Shown here one piece after another: positions 34,775-43,966 of a stretch of DNA of 64,000 nt (position 1 is the first letter of the stretch; every line of letters starts with the position of its first letter). The position numbers were made by a program, and so were the translations under genes. Origin of the DNA: Shimia sp047124445 (GTDB lineage: Bacteria > Pseudomonadota > Alphaproteobacteria > Rhodobacterales > Rhodobacteraceae); contig NZ_CP138921.1 of the NCBI RefSeq assembly GCF_047124445.1, positions 2,294,001-2,358,000 of the forward strand. The letters run 5' to 3'. The notes beneath the pieces were generated by a model. That model had not been told where the DNA came from, searched no databases, and saw only the letters and a program-made list of their open reading frames with translations.

Positions 34775-34960
34775 TTGGCCCCTCCTGCGCCCGCGCGCTT
34801 GTCAGCGGAATACTTCCTTTCAAGCTAAAGGCGGTGGGCAACAACATTCAAGTTCGGAATGTATCAACAGGCCGTGATTCCGCTCAACGGAGGCAAAATC
34901 TTGCTTTTCTTAACACTTTCAAGGCCCTGAGAGACAGAAAACACCGAAAGAGCCAACAGC

Positions 34961-34984
34961 AAAAACGCCGCAAAACCGGCGTTT
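34961..34984 (-). terminator. Rho-independent terminator of SRP RNA gene
   Basis: AAACGCCG (34963-34970) pairs with CGGCGTTT (34977-34984) around six bases. In the minus direction it ends in a run of five U. It lies 32 bases beyond the 3' end of the SRP RNA, before the yejA promoter. Confidence 0.82.
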
Positions 34985-35015
34985 CATCACGATCTGGAAT
35001 GGAGGGAGATTGGGT

Positions 35016-35109
35016 GAGAGGCTGGACAACGACCCAAGCGGGGCTCGTTACGGCTGCTTCCTTCCGGATCTGACCGGGTTGGCGAGGCGCTCGCCCGCGC
35101 CAACCTCTC
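35016..35109 (-). ncRNA. ffs: Small signal recognition particle RNA (4.5S-type)
   Basis: The minus strand carries the highly conserved SRP core GGTCAGATCCGGAAGGAAGC followed by AGCC (plus positions about 35052-35074), which forms the Ffh-binding loops. The flanks GAGAGGTTGG and CCAGCCTCTC pair to close a rod-like hairpin of about 94 bases, as in bacterial 4.5S RNA. Ends are estimated from this closing stem. The partner protein gene ffh is in the same window at 55852. Confidence 0.93.
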
Positions 35110-35174
35110 AAGAGGCGATATAGGCTGATTGATGCGGAGATGCAAGCCAACCTGCTCAAATGCCGTTGAACTTT

Positions 35175-37064
35175 TCAAAGCTGTCCCATGTCCAGCTCAA
35201 AGCGCGCAAATCCACCATCTACCTCGCCCAGCGCCTGCATCGGCAGCGCCGCGAGGTCAACATAGGTCGCTGCGTCGGGACCGGTATCAAACAGAGCCTT
35301 CACACCCCGCATCGCGTGCAATCGCCATGTCGCCAGCGTCTCGTCACGCCGTCCAGAGGTCTCTGCGATGTGCTGCGCCAAAACATCCCGCACCCGCGCG
35401 GGCGCAATTTCCACTGCATACGCCTGATTCACTGCCGGAAAATTGCCGCCACCACCACCACGGTAGTCATTGGTGACCAGCAAAAATTCCTGCTCTGGCG
35501 CAATCTGCACCCCGTGCCAACAGATATTACCCACCCGCCGCGCCTGCGGATTGATCAGGCTGCCATCCATCGCGTAGCGGGCGGGGCGGGACAGATCGAC
35601 CGTATACGACAACCCATAAATGGCCTCCCGATTATAGGTTGGCGTGTCCCTGTCGTAGAGAAACTGTCCTTCTTCTCCCGCAAACAGCTGATTGTAGACC
35701 GCACAACCTTTTTCCAACCATTCCACGACATCGCGCCCACAGGTCCGGATCACGCTGACATGGTTGGAATAAGGTTGCATATCCGCAATCATCCGTGCAG
35801 ACACCGCGCCCCGCGCCACATCGACATAATGATAGGGGCCAGCCCGTCCGCCGCACTTCAACGGCGCAACGGAAGCAATCAGGGGCATGGTTTCCAACCC
35901 ACTGCCTACCAGCGCCTGTCGCGCAAAGGCCAGCTTCGCTTCCGCCACCAGTCGGGACGCGTAATCATCTTTCACCATCGAAAAGTAGCTTGTCACCGGC
36001 CCCGCCACTTCCCCAATGGTGCGCCGCATATAGCGTAATGTCTGCTGATGCGCGCCCTCTACCGCGGAGACGACCACAGGCGCCTCCACAGGCGCAGTAC
36101 CCGCTTTCGCACGCAAATCATGCACCTGCACCTCATGACCTGCAACTCGCCACCCATCGACGTCTTGAACCAACGCCAAATCAATCTGTCCCACGTGCGT
36201 GGCATAAACCCCGGGCATCACCACAGGTGTCCTATGTAACGTCCCTCGCACGGGATCTACCGCCTCACTCGCACCAAAGCTTGGCGAGGGAAATACTCGA
36301 TGTACATGCCCGGCCACCACCGCATCCACGCCGTGCAATCCGGCCAGCGGCACAGCTACATTTTCGGTTTCCTCGGCATGGCCACCATCCCGGATGCCAC
36401 TATGGGCCAGCGCAACAACCACATCCGCACCCTGCCGTCGCAGTTCCGCCACCTGCCGCCGCGCAGCCGCCATCATATCCTCGGCCACCAGGCGCCCGGC
36501 AATACGCAACGCATCCCAGGCCACCACCTGTGGCGGTAAAACCGAAAACACCCCAATTCGTAACTCATATGCGCGACCGTGCTGATCCGTGACTGTGCGG
36601 GTCAACACCACATGCGGTTGCCACAAATCTGCATACACCGACGCATCCTGATCCCGGCTCAAATGCAAATTGGCACACAGCACCGGCGACCGCAGCGCCC
36701 TTAATGCCGCTTGCACGTCCTCGGCCGGCATATTGAACTCATGGTTGCCCAATCCAATCGCATCATAGCCCAGCGCATTCATTGCAGTCACAACCGGATT
36801 TTCCGCGCCAACGCCCGCGCCGCCCTCATAAGGGTCTGCAATCGCCGCCCCCTCAAGAAAGTCGCCATTGTCAAACACCAGCGTCGCCGGAACCTCTTCC
36901 CGCGCGGCCGCGATCACAGAGGCCGCCCGCGCCAGCGATCCCAGCTCTGTCGCGCTGTCCTTGCTATAATCGTAATCCAGCAATGTGGCATGCACATCAC
37001 TGGTCGCCATGATGCGCAGAGCAACACGCGCTCCATCAGCCCCTTTCAGGCGTGTGTGTGACAC
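35175..37064 (-). CDS. Bifunctional 2',3'-cyclic-nucleotide 2'-phosphodiesterase/3'-nucleotidase family protein
   Basis: The 629-residue protein has a calcineurin-like metallophosphoesterase domain with all motifs: MATSDVHATLLDYDY near residue 19, FDNGDFLEG near 63, GLGNHEFN near 105, VALAHSG near 215 and VAGHVHRVF near 247. A 5'-nucleotidase C-terminal domain follows (YSNHVSVIRTCGRDVVEWLEKG). This is the CpdB layout. Unlike periplasmic CpdB, no signal peptide is visible before the first motif, so it may act in the cytoplasm or be exported another way. It is monocistronic and upstream of ffs on the same strand. Confidence 0.9.
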   Translation of the reverse strand: MSHTRLKGADGARVALRIMATSDVHATLLDYDYSKDSATELGSLARAASVIAAAREEVPATLVFDNGDFLEGAAIADPYEGGAGVGAENPVVTAMNALGYDAIGLGNHEFNMPAEDVQAALRALRSPVLCANLHLSRDQDASVYADLWQPHVVLTRTVTDQHGRAYELRIGVFSVLPPQVVAWDALRIAGRLVAEDMMAAARRQVAELRRQGADVVVALAHSGIRDGGHAEETENVAVPLAGLHGVDAVVAGHVHRVFPSPSFGASEAVDPVRGTLHRTPVVMPGVYATHVGQIDLALVQDVDGWRVAGHEVQVHDLRAKAGTAPVEAPVVVSAVEGAHQQTLRYMRRTIGEVAGPVTSYFSMVKDDYASRLVAEAKLAFARQALVGSGLETMPLIASVAPLKCGGRAGPYHYVDVARGAVSARMIADMQPYSNHVSVIRTCGRDVVEWLEKGCAVYNQLFAGEEGQFLYDRDTPTYNREAIYGLSYTVDLSRPARYAMDGSLINPQARRVGNICWHGVQIAPEQEFLLVTNDYRGGGGGNFPAVNQAYAVEIAPARVRDVLAQHIAETSGRRDETLATWRLHAMRGVKALFDTGPDAATYVDLAALPMQALGEVDGGFARFELDMGQL

Positions 37065-37294
37065 AACAGTTCCTTAGATTCGTTCCTACGCCTAGGGGGA
37101 CAAAATTCACGTCCTCACAGCCAACAAGCCAAGCCTAGTCCCTACCAGTGTGCGCACTTTTAGAATGATTGCAAATCACAAACTGCCACCACAGCGCTCA
37201 ATCACGACCAAAGCACCCCCCATCCCGGCGCTGGCGCAGATGTGATTGCAGCCCGCCGCGCAACGTGCCACCTCTGTGCCAACAGGAGAGCACT

Positions 37295-38269
37295 ATGCGA
37301 CACGCCGAAACCGTTACCTTCGGGGGCTCCGCCCTCAACCGCGCCGCCGAAATCCGCGGCGATGACGCCAACGCCCGCGTCACACACCCCGACAGCCGCA
37401 GCATCGTCCTCTGGCGCGGCAAGCCTCTGTTTTGTGGAGAAAACTGCGCCCAGTTGGTCTACCTCCCGACCAGTCACCCGCTGTTTGAAGAGGCCAAGGA
37501 GCCGCCGGTTCCACCTATTTTCCTGGGCCTCTCGGAGGACGGCAGTGCGCTCTACGCCCATGACATTTCCGCCTGGACGCCACCGGAACTGGACGAGGCT
37601 CAACTCCAGCAATTCTTTGACCCAACGCACCAGCATCACCCGGCGCTCCCGGCCGATCACCTGTTTGCAGAGTTACGTGGCGTCATGGCCCATCTCAATC
37701 CCCGCGACGCCGAATTGGCGGCCACCGCGCGCTCGATTTTTGCCTGGCACCGCTCCCACCGTTTCTGCTCCAACTGCGGCGACGAGAGCCGCATGGCACA
37801 ATCCGGTTGGCAGCGGGACTGCCCCGCCTGCAACACCTCCCACTTCCCCCGCACCGATCCGGTGGTGATCATGCTCATCACCCGGGGCAACAGGGTGCTG
37901 ATGGGCCGCTCTCCAGGATGGCCCGAGGGCATGTACTCCCTGCTCGCAGGGTTTGTGGAACCCGGCGAAACACTCGAAGCCGCCGTGCGCCGCGAGGTCT
38001 TTGAGGAGGCCGGCGTCCGTGTTGGCGCCGTGTCCTATCTGGCCAGCCAACCCTGGCCGTTTCCCTCGTCTCTGATGTTTGGCTGCGCAGGTGAAGCGCT
38101 GGACGACACCATCACGCTGGACCCCAATGAAATCGAAGACGCGCTCTGGATCAGCCGCGAAGACATGCTCACTGTGTTTTCCGGTCAACACCCAACACTG
38201 AAACCTGCGCGCAAAGGCGCTATTGCCCACTTCCTCCTTCGGAACTGGCTTGCGGACAGGCTCGAATAA
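37295..38269 (+). CDS. nudC: NAD(+) diphosphatase / NAD-cap hydrolase (Nudix)
   Basis: The 324-residue enzyme has a zinc ribbon, CSNCGDES and CPACN near residues 158-178, the Nudix box GFVEPGETLEAAVRREVFEEAG near 211, and SQPWPFPSS downstream, the motif that marks NADH pyrophosphatases. It cleaves NAD(H) to NMN(H) and AMP and can remove NAD caps from RNA. The ATG at 37295 follows AGGAGAGC; a longer reading from 37169 adds residues without homology. Confidence 0.95.
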   Translation: MRHAETVTFGGSALNRAAEIRGDDANARVTHPDSRSIVLWRGKPLFCGENCAQLVYLPTSHPLFEEAKEPPVPPIFLGLSEDGSALYAHDISAWTPPELDEAQLQQFFDPTHQHHPALPADHLFAELRGVMAHLNPRDAELAATARSIFAWHRSHRFCSNCGDESRMAQSGWQRDCPACNTSHFPRTDPVVIMLITRGNRVLMGRSPGWPEGMYSLLAGFVEPGETLEAAVRREVFEEAGVRVGAVSYLASQPWPFPSSLMFGCAGEALDDTITLDPNEIEDALWISREDMLTVFSGQHPTLKPARKGAIAHFLLRNWLADRLE

Positions 38270-38310
38270 CGCGACTATGGCCGCAAAATAACGATAGACC
38301 CAGAGGCACC

Positions 38311-38778
38311 ATGGAACTCACTGGTAGAGAAGACGTCGACATCCCGATTGCTCAGGCATTTGACTTGCTGACGGATGTCGAAGTGTACGAACGTTCCGCC
38401 CTGCGTCGTGGCGCAGAAGTCACCCGCGTTGACTCACTGGCGCGACCCGGCGTGGGTGCCAAGTGGGAAGTCGGCTTCCAGTTTCGCGGCAAAGCCCGCG
38501 AGTTGAACTTGGAAATGACCGGATTTGACGCCCCCAACGAGATTGAGATGAAAGCCATCCTGCAAGGGCTGGAAACCGACATCAAAATTGAACTGGTGGC
38601 TCTGTCCCGCACCCGCACCCGCATTCAGTTCTGGTCCGGCCTGCGCGCCAACAGCCTCTCTGCCCGTCTCTTGCTGCAATCGCTGAAACTGGCCCGCAGC
38701 TCGCTGAACAAGCGCATGGCCAAACGCATGGCCACATTGCGGGACGATCTGGAAGACCGCTACTCGCGCATGGCCTAA
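38311..38778 (+). CDS. SRPBCC-family (START-like) protein
   Basis: This 155-residue protein fits the SRPBCC/polyketide cyclase-like fold: an N-terminal VDIPIAQAFDLLTDVEVYERSALRRG segment, alternating beta strands and a long C-terminal helix rich in Arg/Lys (SLKLARSSLNKRMAKRMATLRDDLEDR). Such domains bind hydrophobic ligands. No specific function can be given. It starts 41 bp after nudC on the same strand. Confidence 0.8.
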   Translation: MELTGREDVDIPIAQAFDLLTDVEVYERSALRRGAEVTRVDSLARPGVGAKWEVGFQFRGKARELNLEMTGFDAPNEIEMKAILQGLETDIKIELVALSRTRTRIQFWSGLRANSLSARLLLQSLKLARSSLNKRMAKRMATLRDDLEDRYSRMA

Positions 38779-38859
38779 GACTTTAGTTGCCTCAAAACGG
38801 TTGCACCCAAAGCACTACTCCACCACACTCGCAATGGTTGAGTGTGAGTGAAGAATGCG

Positions 38860-39438
38860 ATGGCGGAGTTAAATTTCAGGCCAATCTTGCACAAGGCCTT
38901 GGAATATGCGCCGTCTGCAGCATTCCTCGCAACTTTCTTGCTCTCAGACGACTTACGTATTGCGGGCTGGAGCGGAGCAGCCTGCGCGTTTCTGACCTGT
39001 TTCGGCTATGCGCGGCGCGCTGTTTCACCTCACAGCTTGTTCTTGGGTATTAACCTTTACCTGTTGATGATCACGCCGGTCATCGAAGGGCTGTACGCCG
39101 CAAACTTCGCTACCTTGGCATCGACCTTGAGTGCTTTCGCGCGGCCCTTGGTGTTTCTGTCCATCTTCCTGACAGGGAGTGTTTTGTCTATGCGCGCACC
39201 ATCGGGGTTTCTCTTGGTGCTACAGGTCGACGACGGAGCGGTGAAAAGAACCAACGCCCTGCTGCTCATCGCGAGCGGCATGGCCGCAGTTTGGGCTTTA
39301 GTGTACAACCACAACACAGCGCTGCAATTGGCGGTGCCCATGACACTCCTGTTCGCCCTTCATCGCACACTCAAATCGCGCTCGCGCCAGCAGCTTACCG
39401 AACCGCGTCCCGCTCCGCAGGGTACACCCCCAAAATAG
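38860..39438 (+). CDS. Uncharacterised multi-helix membrane protein
   Basis: I do not recognise this protein of about 192 residues. It has four or five likely membrane segments (SAAFLATFLL, WSGAACAFLTCFGYA, INLYLLMITPVIEGLYA, PLVFLSIFLTGSVLS, LLLIASGMAAVWALVY) and a short charged C-terminus. A GTG at 38848 is an alternative start; both have weak ribosome binding sites. The last 44 bases overlap the 3' end of convergent pheA. Codon use is less GC-biased than in its neighbours. Confidence 0.68.
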   Translation: MAELNFRPILHKALEYAPSAAFLATFLLSDDLRIAGWSGAACAFLTCFGYARRAVSPHSLFLGINLYLLMITPVIEGLYAANFATLASTLSAFARPLVFLSIFLTGSVLSMRAPSGFLLVLQVDDGAVKRTNALLLIASGMAAVWALVYNHNTALQLAVPMTLLFALHRTLKSRSRQQLTEPRPAPQGTPPK

Positions 39439-40240
39439 ACACGTTGGTTGTGAAATACCGCAGCTCATCCATGGCCAGTTGCACGGAGCGATCCTCTGGA
39501 TGGCCCTCGATGTCCGCATAAAACTGCGTCGCGGTGAAGCTGCCGTTGACCATATAGCTTTCCAGCTTGGTCATGTTGATCCCATTGGTGGCAAAGCCAC
39601 CCATCGCTTTATAAAGCGCCGCCGGGATGTTGCGCACCTCAAACACAAAGGTGGTCATCATCTTATGATCGGTGCGACGGGCATAATCCGGCTCGCGCGA
39701 CATGATCAGGAAGCGCGTGGTGTTGTGACCGTGGTCTTCCACATCCCGCGCCAACACGTCCAACCCGTAAATCTCCGCCGCCAGTTCTGACGCCAGCACA
39801 CCTTCGTTGCGCGTCTTGTGCTCGGCCAGCTCCCGCGCAGCCCCGGCGCTGTCTGCTGCGGAATACCCCTTCATGCCATGCGCCTTCAGGAAATTGGCCG
39901 ACTGCGGCAACAACACTAGGTGGGCCCGCACCGTGTCGATCTCGTCCATCGGCACGCCTGGCAAGCCCATCAAGCTGATGCGCACCCGCACAAAGGCCTC
40001 ATCAATGATGTGCAGCCCGCTCTCTGGCAACAACCGATGAATGTCCGCCACACGCCCATAGGTCGAGTTCTCGATTGGCAACATAGCCAGATCCGCCTGA
40101 CCACTCTTCACCGCGTCAATCACCTCCTCAAAGGTGCGGCACGGCATCGCCTCCATCTCCGGCCGCGCTTTGCGGCAGGCTTCGTGGGAGTAAGCGCCCG
40201 CTTCCCCCTGAAAGGCGATCCGATTGGTCTTCTGGTCCAT
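39395..40240 (-). CDS. pheA: Prephenate dehydratase
   Basis: The 281-residue enzyme converts prephenate to phenylpyruvate for phenylalanine synthesis. It has the N-terminal RIAFQGEAGAYSHEAC block, the catalytic Thr-Arg-Phe in HNTTRFLIM near residue 180, and a C-terminal ACT domain for Phe feedback (FVFEVRNIPAALYKAMGGFA, then LESYM). There is no fused chorismate mutase; a separate one is encoded at 59976. GAGGGACA precedes the ATG at 40240; upstream in-frame codons to 40396 overlap the cytochrome promoter. Confidence 0.95.
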   Translation of the reverse strand: MDQKTNRIAFQGEAGAYSHEACRKARPEMEAMPCRTFEEVIDAVKSGQADLAMLPIENSTYGRVADIHRLLPESGLHIIDEAFVRVRISLMGLPGVPMDEIDTVRAHLVLLPQSANFLKAHGMKGYSAADSAGAARELAEHKTRNEGVLASELAAEIYGLDVLARDVEDHGHNTTRFLIMSREPDYARRTDHKMMTTFVFEVRNIPAALYKAMGGFATNGINMTKLESYMVNGSFTATQFYADIEGHPEDRSVQLAMDELRYFTTNVSILGVYPAERDAVR

Positions 40241-40370
40241 TTTGTCCCTCTTCTCCCCGGTTTCTACGCAATTTTTGTACCAAGGGCGTTTCGTCGCGGT
40301 AACTATACCTTGCGTTCGCTTAGGGGAAGCGGATAGATACCCGACAAACGCCACGAGACGGAAACGTAGC

Positions 40371-40898
40371 ATGTTCGACACGATGACAATGACCAAGGTA
40401 GTAGGCGCCCTCTGCGGTGCGCTGCTGGTATTCTTGCTGGGCGGCTGGGCCGCCGAAACCCTGTATCACACCGGCCCAAAAGGCCACGGTGATGATCATG
40501 CCCAACAGGCTTATGTGATTGAAGTGGAAGGCGGCGACGACGCTGGTGCCGCAGAAGAAGAAGGTCCTTCTTTGGAAGAGCTGCTGGCCGCTGCGGACGT
40601 CGACAAAGGCGCGAAGGTCTTTAGCAAGTGTAAAGCTTGCCACAAACTGGACGACGGCGCCAACGGCACCGGCCCACACCTCTACGGTGTTGTGGACCGC
40701 GCGGTGGATTCGGTTCCAGGCTTCAACTACTCTGGCGCTCTGATTGCCGTGGCAGACACATGGTCCAACGAAAACCTCGACGGTTTCCTGGCAAACCCAC
40801 GCAGCTTTGCCCCTGGTACCAAGATGTCGTTCTCCGGTCTGAAAAAGGCCACCGACCGCGCCAACCTGATTGCCTACCTGGCGACCATCGGCGGCTAA
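40371..40898 (+). CDS. Membrane-anchored class I c-type cytochrome (CycM/cytochrome c552-like)
   Basis: The 175-residue protein has an uncleaved-type N-terminal helix (VVGALCGALLVFLLGGWAAETLY), an acidic linker of about 40 residues (EGGDDAGAAEEEGPSLEE) and a cytochrome c domain with CKACHKL near residue 84 and the Met ligand in GTKMSFSG near 150. Anchored cytochromes of this type (c-y, c552) carry electrons between bc1 and oxidases, so it may feed the cbb3 oxidase encoded here. It diverges from pheA and is followed by a terminator. Confidence 0.92.
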   Translation: MFDTMTMTKVVGALCGALLVFLLGGWAAETLYHTGPKGHGDDHAQQAYVIEVEGGDDAGAAEEEGPSLEELLAAADVDKGAKVFSKCKACHKLDDGANGTGPHLYGVVDRAVDSVPGFNYSGALIAVADTWSNENLDGFLANPRSFAPGTKMSFSGLKKATDRANLIAYLATIGG

Positions 40899-40925
40899 GC
40901 CTCTACGGTTTTGAGAATTTGGAAA

Positions 40926-40952
40926 GACCGCAGCATCGCCTGCGGTCTTTTT
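40926..40952. terminator. Terminator after cytochrome gene
   Basis: GACCGCAG (40926-40933) pairs with CTGCGGTC (40940-40947) around GCATCG-like loop bases, followed by five T. It lies between the cytochrome and the convergent phosphatase gene. Confidence 0.88.
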
Positions 40953-40967
40953 CTTTTGGTCTTCTGC

Positions 40968-41462
40968 CTAGACTTGTGTGAGCACACCTTTTGTGGCCCA
41001 AGCCATCTGCGCATCGGTCTCCACAGCACAGGGCCGCACGGCACGCAACCGCTGCAATGCCTCCTCTGCGTTCATCCCCGCCTCGATCATCAGCCGCAAC
41101 ACCAACATCCCGGACCGGCCACAGCCACCGCGACAATGCACCAGAACACGGCCACCCGTCTGCAACTGCTGTCTTGCCTGCTCTGACACGCTCGCCCATT
41201 GCGCCTGCACATCGCCCTCCGGCACGCCAAAATCGCGAATCGGAAAATGCGCCCAGTGGATTGCGGCATCGCGCAAAGCGCCCGGCAACGTTTCAGCCCC
41301 AAGTATCTGCATTTCCTCGGTCTCTGTCGCACTCACCACGAGGGTTGCGCCCCACTGGGCAATTGCATCCACATCGGCGCGCAAGTCTCCCGCCGCACCA
41401 GGCACAGGCGCCAACGCCAACTGGCCAGTTCCAACCGGCACCGCAAAAACCTCATACCCCAT
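40968..41462 (-). CDS. Protein-tyrosine/dual-specificity phosphatase-like protein
   Basis: The 164-residue protein has the Cys-x5-Arg phosphatase loop HCRGGCGRSG near residue 115 and an upstream Asp in IRDFGVPEGD near 83, which can be the general acid. The closest family by layout is the CDKN3/PTP-like group. A cytoplasmic phosphotyrosine or phosphosugar phosphatase is likely; the substrate is unknown. GGGGG before the ATG at 41462 fixes the start. It diverges from dnaX. Confidence 0.82.
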   Translation of the reverse strand: MGYEVFAVPVGTGQLALAPVPGAAGDLRADVDAIAQWGATLVVSATETEEMQILGAETLPGALRDAAIHWAHFPIRDFGVPEGDVQAQWASVSEQARQQLQTGGRVLVHCRGGCGRSGMLVLRLMIEAGMNAEEALQRLRAVRPCAVETDAQMAWATKGVLTQV

Positions 41463-41624
41463 GTCATCCCCCTTATTTCTAGGCGCCAACGGCGCATTTG
41501 CGGCGCGCATCCCGCGCCGAGTTCCCGCTTATCCGGTGGACGCGCCGCCTCCGCCCGCTTAACCTGCGCCAGACCACGGACAGGGGCCAGCCGAATCTGC
41601 GCTCCCGCAACTTTCAGGACGGCC

Positions 41625-43400
41625 ATGACTGACACTCCCGACACCGCCTATCAGGTTCTCGCGCGCAAATACCGCCCCGAAACCTTTGCGGATCTGGTTG
41701 GGCAGGACGCCATGGTGCGCACTCTGAAAAACGCCTTTGAGGCGGATCGGATCGCACAGGCCTTTGTCATGACCGGCATCCGCGGCACCGGTAAAACCAC
41801 CACCGCGCGGATCATCGCCAAAGGCATGAACTGCATCGGCCCGGATGGCGGCTCCGGCCCCACAACAGAACCCTGTGGCGTTTGTGAGCACTGCACCGCC
41901 ATCATGGAAGGCCGTCACGTCGACGTAATGGAGATGGACGCCGCCTCCCGCACCGGTGTGAATGACATCCGCGAAATCATCGATTCCGTGCACTACCGGG
42001 CGGCTTCTGCTCGCTACAAGATCTACATCATCGATGAGGTGCACATGCTCTCCACCAGCGCGTTCAACGCGCTGCTGAAGACCTTGGAAGAGCCACCCGC
42101 ACACGTAAAATTCATCTTCGCGACCACCGAGATTCGCAAAGTTCCGGTGACTGTGCTCTCGCGCTGCCAACGCTTTGATCTGCGCCGTATTGAACCGGAA
42201 GACATGATTGGCATGCTCAGCCGCATCGCCACGTCTGAGGGCGCGGAGATCGCCGACGATGCACTGGCGCTGATCACCCGCGCCGCCGAAGGTTCCGCGC
42301 GGGACGCAACCTCGCTTTTGGACCAAGCCATCTCCCACGGCGCGGGTGAAACCACCGCCGATCAGGTCCGCGCCATGCTGGGCCTTGCCGACCGTGGACG
42401 CGTGCTCGACCTGTTTGACATGATCCTGCGCGGCGACGCGGGTGGCGCGCTCAACGAGCTGTCTGCCCAATACGCCGCCGGGGCCGACCCAATGGCGATC
42501 CTGCGCGATCTGGCCGAGATCACCCATTGGGTCTCTGTGGTGAAGATCACTCCAGAAGCAGCTGAAGATCCCACCGTCAGCCCGGATGAGCGCGCCCGGG
42601 GTCAGGCCATGGCAACTGACCTGCCGATGCGCGTGCTCACCCGCATGTGGCAGATGCTTCTAAAGGCGCTCGAAGAAGTGGCCGCAGCTCCAAACGCGAT
42701 GATGGCCGCCGAAATGGCAATCATCCGCCTGACCCACGTCGCCGACCTGCCCAGCCCCGAAGAGCTGGTGCGCAAACTGCAAGACACACCCCCACCCCCA
42801 ACGCCTCCTAACGGCGGCGGAGGCTATGGCAGCGGGCCAGGTACAGGCAGCACCAATGCCCAGGGTGGCCCGATGGGCGGCGGCAATGGCCCCATGCATG
42901 GCGCGCCAACAGCCCACGCCGGCGGCGGCACCGTAACAGCGCTGGCTGTGCAGAACGACACAGCTTTGGCCAAATACCCGACTTTCGAACACGTGGTGGA
43001 ACTGGTGCGCCAACGCCGCGACGGCGTGCTGCGCGTGCATGTCGAAGAATACGTGCGCCTCGCCAACTATCAGCCGGGCCGCATCGAGTTTGAACCCGCC
43101 CCCGGCGCCCCCAAAGATCTGGCCCAGAAACTCGGCAGCCAGCTGCAACGCTGGACCGGCACCCGCTGGGCGGTGATTTTGGTGAACGAAGGCGGCGCGC
43201 CCTCCATCGCCGAAGTCCGTGACGCCGCCGAAAACGAAATGCGCGAACAGGCGCTGGGGCACCCGCTGGTTCAGGCCGTCATGGAAGCGTTCCCGAAGTC
43301 CAAAATCACCGACATCAAGTCCCGCCGCGAATTGGCCAACGAAGCCCTCGCAGAAGCGTTGCCAGAGGTCGAAGACGAATGGGATCCGTTTGAGGAGTGA
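41625..43400 (+). CDS. dnaX: DNA polymerase III subunits gamma/tau
   Basis: The 591-residue clamp-loader ATPase has Walker A GIRGTGKTT near residue 51, a zinc-binding region with CGVCEHC, Walker B/DEVHML near 135 and the sensor block TTEIRKVPVTVLSRCQRFDLRR. A Gly/Pro-rich linker (about residues 388-430) leads to a tau-type C-terminal domain. No A-rich slippery sequence is visible at the linker, so a frameshifted gamma form is not predicted. The ATG at 41625 precedes the conserved YQVLARKYRP block; AGGAC gives a weak ribosome binding site. ybaB and recR follow, the classic order. Confidence 0.97.
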   Translation: MTDTPDTAYQVLARKYRPETFADLVGQDAMVRTLKNAFEADRIAQAFVMTGIRGTGKTTTARIIAKGMNCIGPDGGSGPTTEPCGVCEHCTAIMEGRHVDVMEMDAASRTGVNDIREIIDSVHYRAASARYKIYIIDEVHMLSTSAFNALLKTLEEPPAHVKFIFATTEIRKVPVTVLSRCQRFDLRRIEPEDMIGMLSRIATSEGAEIADDALALITRAAEGSARDATSLLDQAISHGAGETTADQVRAMLGLADRGRVLDLFDMILRGDAGGALNELSAQYAAGADPMAILRDLAEITHWVSVVKITPEAAEDPTVSPDERARGQAMATDLPMRVLTRMWQMLLKALEEVAAAPNAMMAAEMAIIRLTHVADLPSPEELVRKLQDTPPPPTPPNGGGGYGSGPGTGSTNAQGGPMGGGNGPMHGAPTAHAGGGTVTALAVQNDTALAKYPTFEHVVELVRQRRDGVLRVHVEEYVRLANYQPGRIEFEPAPGAPKDLAQKLGSQLQRWTGTRWAVILVNEGGAPSIAEVRDAAENEMREQALGHPLVQAVMEAFPKSKITDIKSRRELANEALAEALPEVEDEWDPFEE

Positions 43401-43555
43401 GCCGCGACCTGGAACCCGTCCAGGGAACTGATTCAGCAGCCAACGGGCGGAGCCCTGCCCCAGCATGCACTTAACTCTAATCGGCCAGACACCCTTGTTT
43501 ACAAGCCACCTGATCCGTATCTAGGCGGCAAGCAATCACACTTAGGAGAAACCCA

Positions 43556-43900
43556 ATGCTCAAAGGACTCGGCAATCTCGGCGACATGGCCGGCATGATG
43601 AAAAAAGCCCAGGAAATGCAGACCCGCATGACCGACATGCAGGACGAGCTGCACAACATCATGGTGGTTGGCGAAAGCGGCGCCGGTCTGGTGAAAGCCA
43701 CCGCCTCTGCCAAAGGCGAGCTGAAAGCACTGGACATCGATCCGTCGATCTTCAACGGCGACGACAAGGAAGTGGTCGAAGACCTGATCCTCGCGGCCAT
43801 CAAAGACGCCCAAACCAAAGCCAGCGACCGCGCTCAGGAAGAGCTTGGCAAAATCACCTCCGAACTGGGTCTGCCAGCGGACATGAAACTGCCGTTCTAA
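43556..43900 (+). CDS. YbaB/EbfC-family nucleoid-associated protein
   Basis: This 114-residue protein has the family pattern: Met-rich N-terminus with MAGMMKKAQEMQTRMTDMQ, a central VVGESGAGLVKATASAKGELKALDIDPS strand region and a C-terminal helix. YbaB proteins form tweezer-like dimers that bind DNA, and the gene usually lies between dnaX and recR, as here. TTAGGAGAAA precedes the ATG. The 155 bp between dnaX and this gene contain no other gene. Confidence 0.95.
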   Translation: MLKGLGNLGDMAGMMKKAQEMQTRMTDMQDELHNIMVVGESGAGLVKATASAKGELKALDIDPSIFNGDDKEVVEDLILAAIKDAQTKASDRAQEELGKITSELGLPADMKLPF

Positions 43901-43966
43901 GAGACGTGTGTTCCGGGTTGGTTCTTGCTATAGTCCAACAAAAGGCATGCCAGAAAAGGCCCGGAC

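Noticed and set aside
37163..37178. Near-palindrome around TGATTGCAAATCA as a further FNR-type site
   Set aside because: The half-sites are TGATT/AATCA with odd spacing, not TTGAT-N4-ATCAA.
41199..41624. N-terminal extension of dnaX by 142 codons
   Set aside because: Homology starts at the ATG at 41625, and the extension overlaps the divergent phosphatase gene and promoter.
42770..42960. Programmed frameshift in dnaX for a gamma subunit
   Set aside because: I looked for an A-rich slippery heptamer near the Gly-rich linker and saw none.
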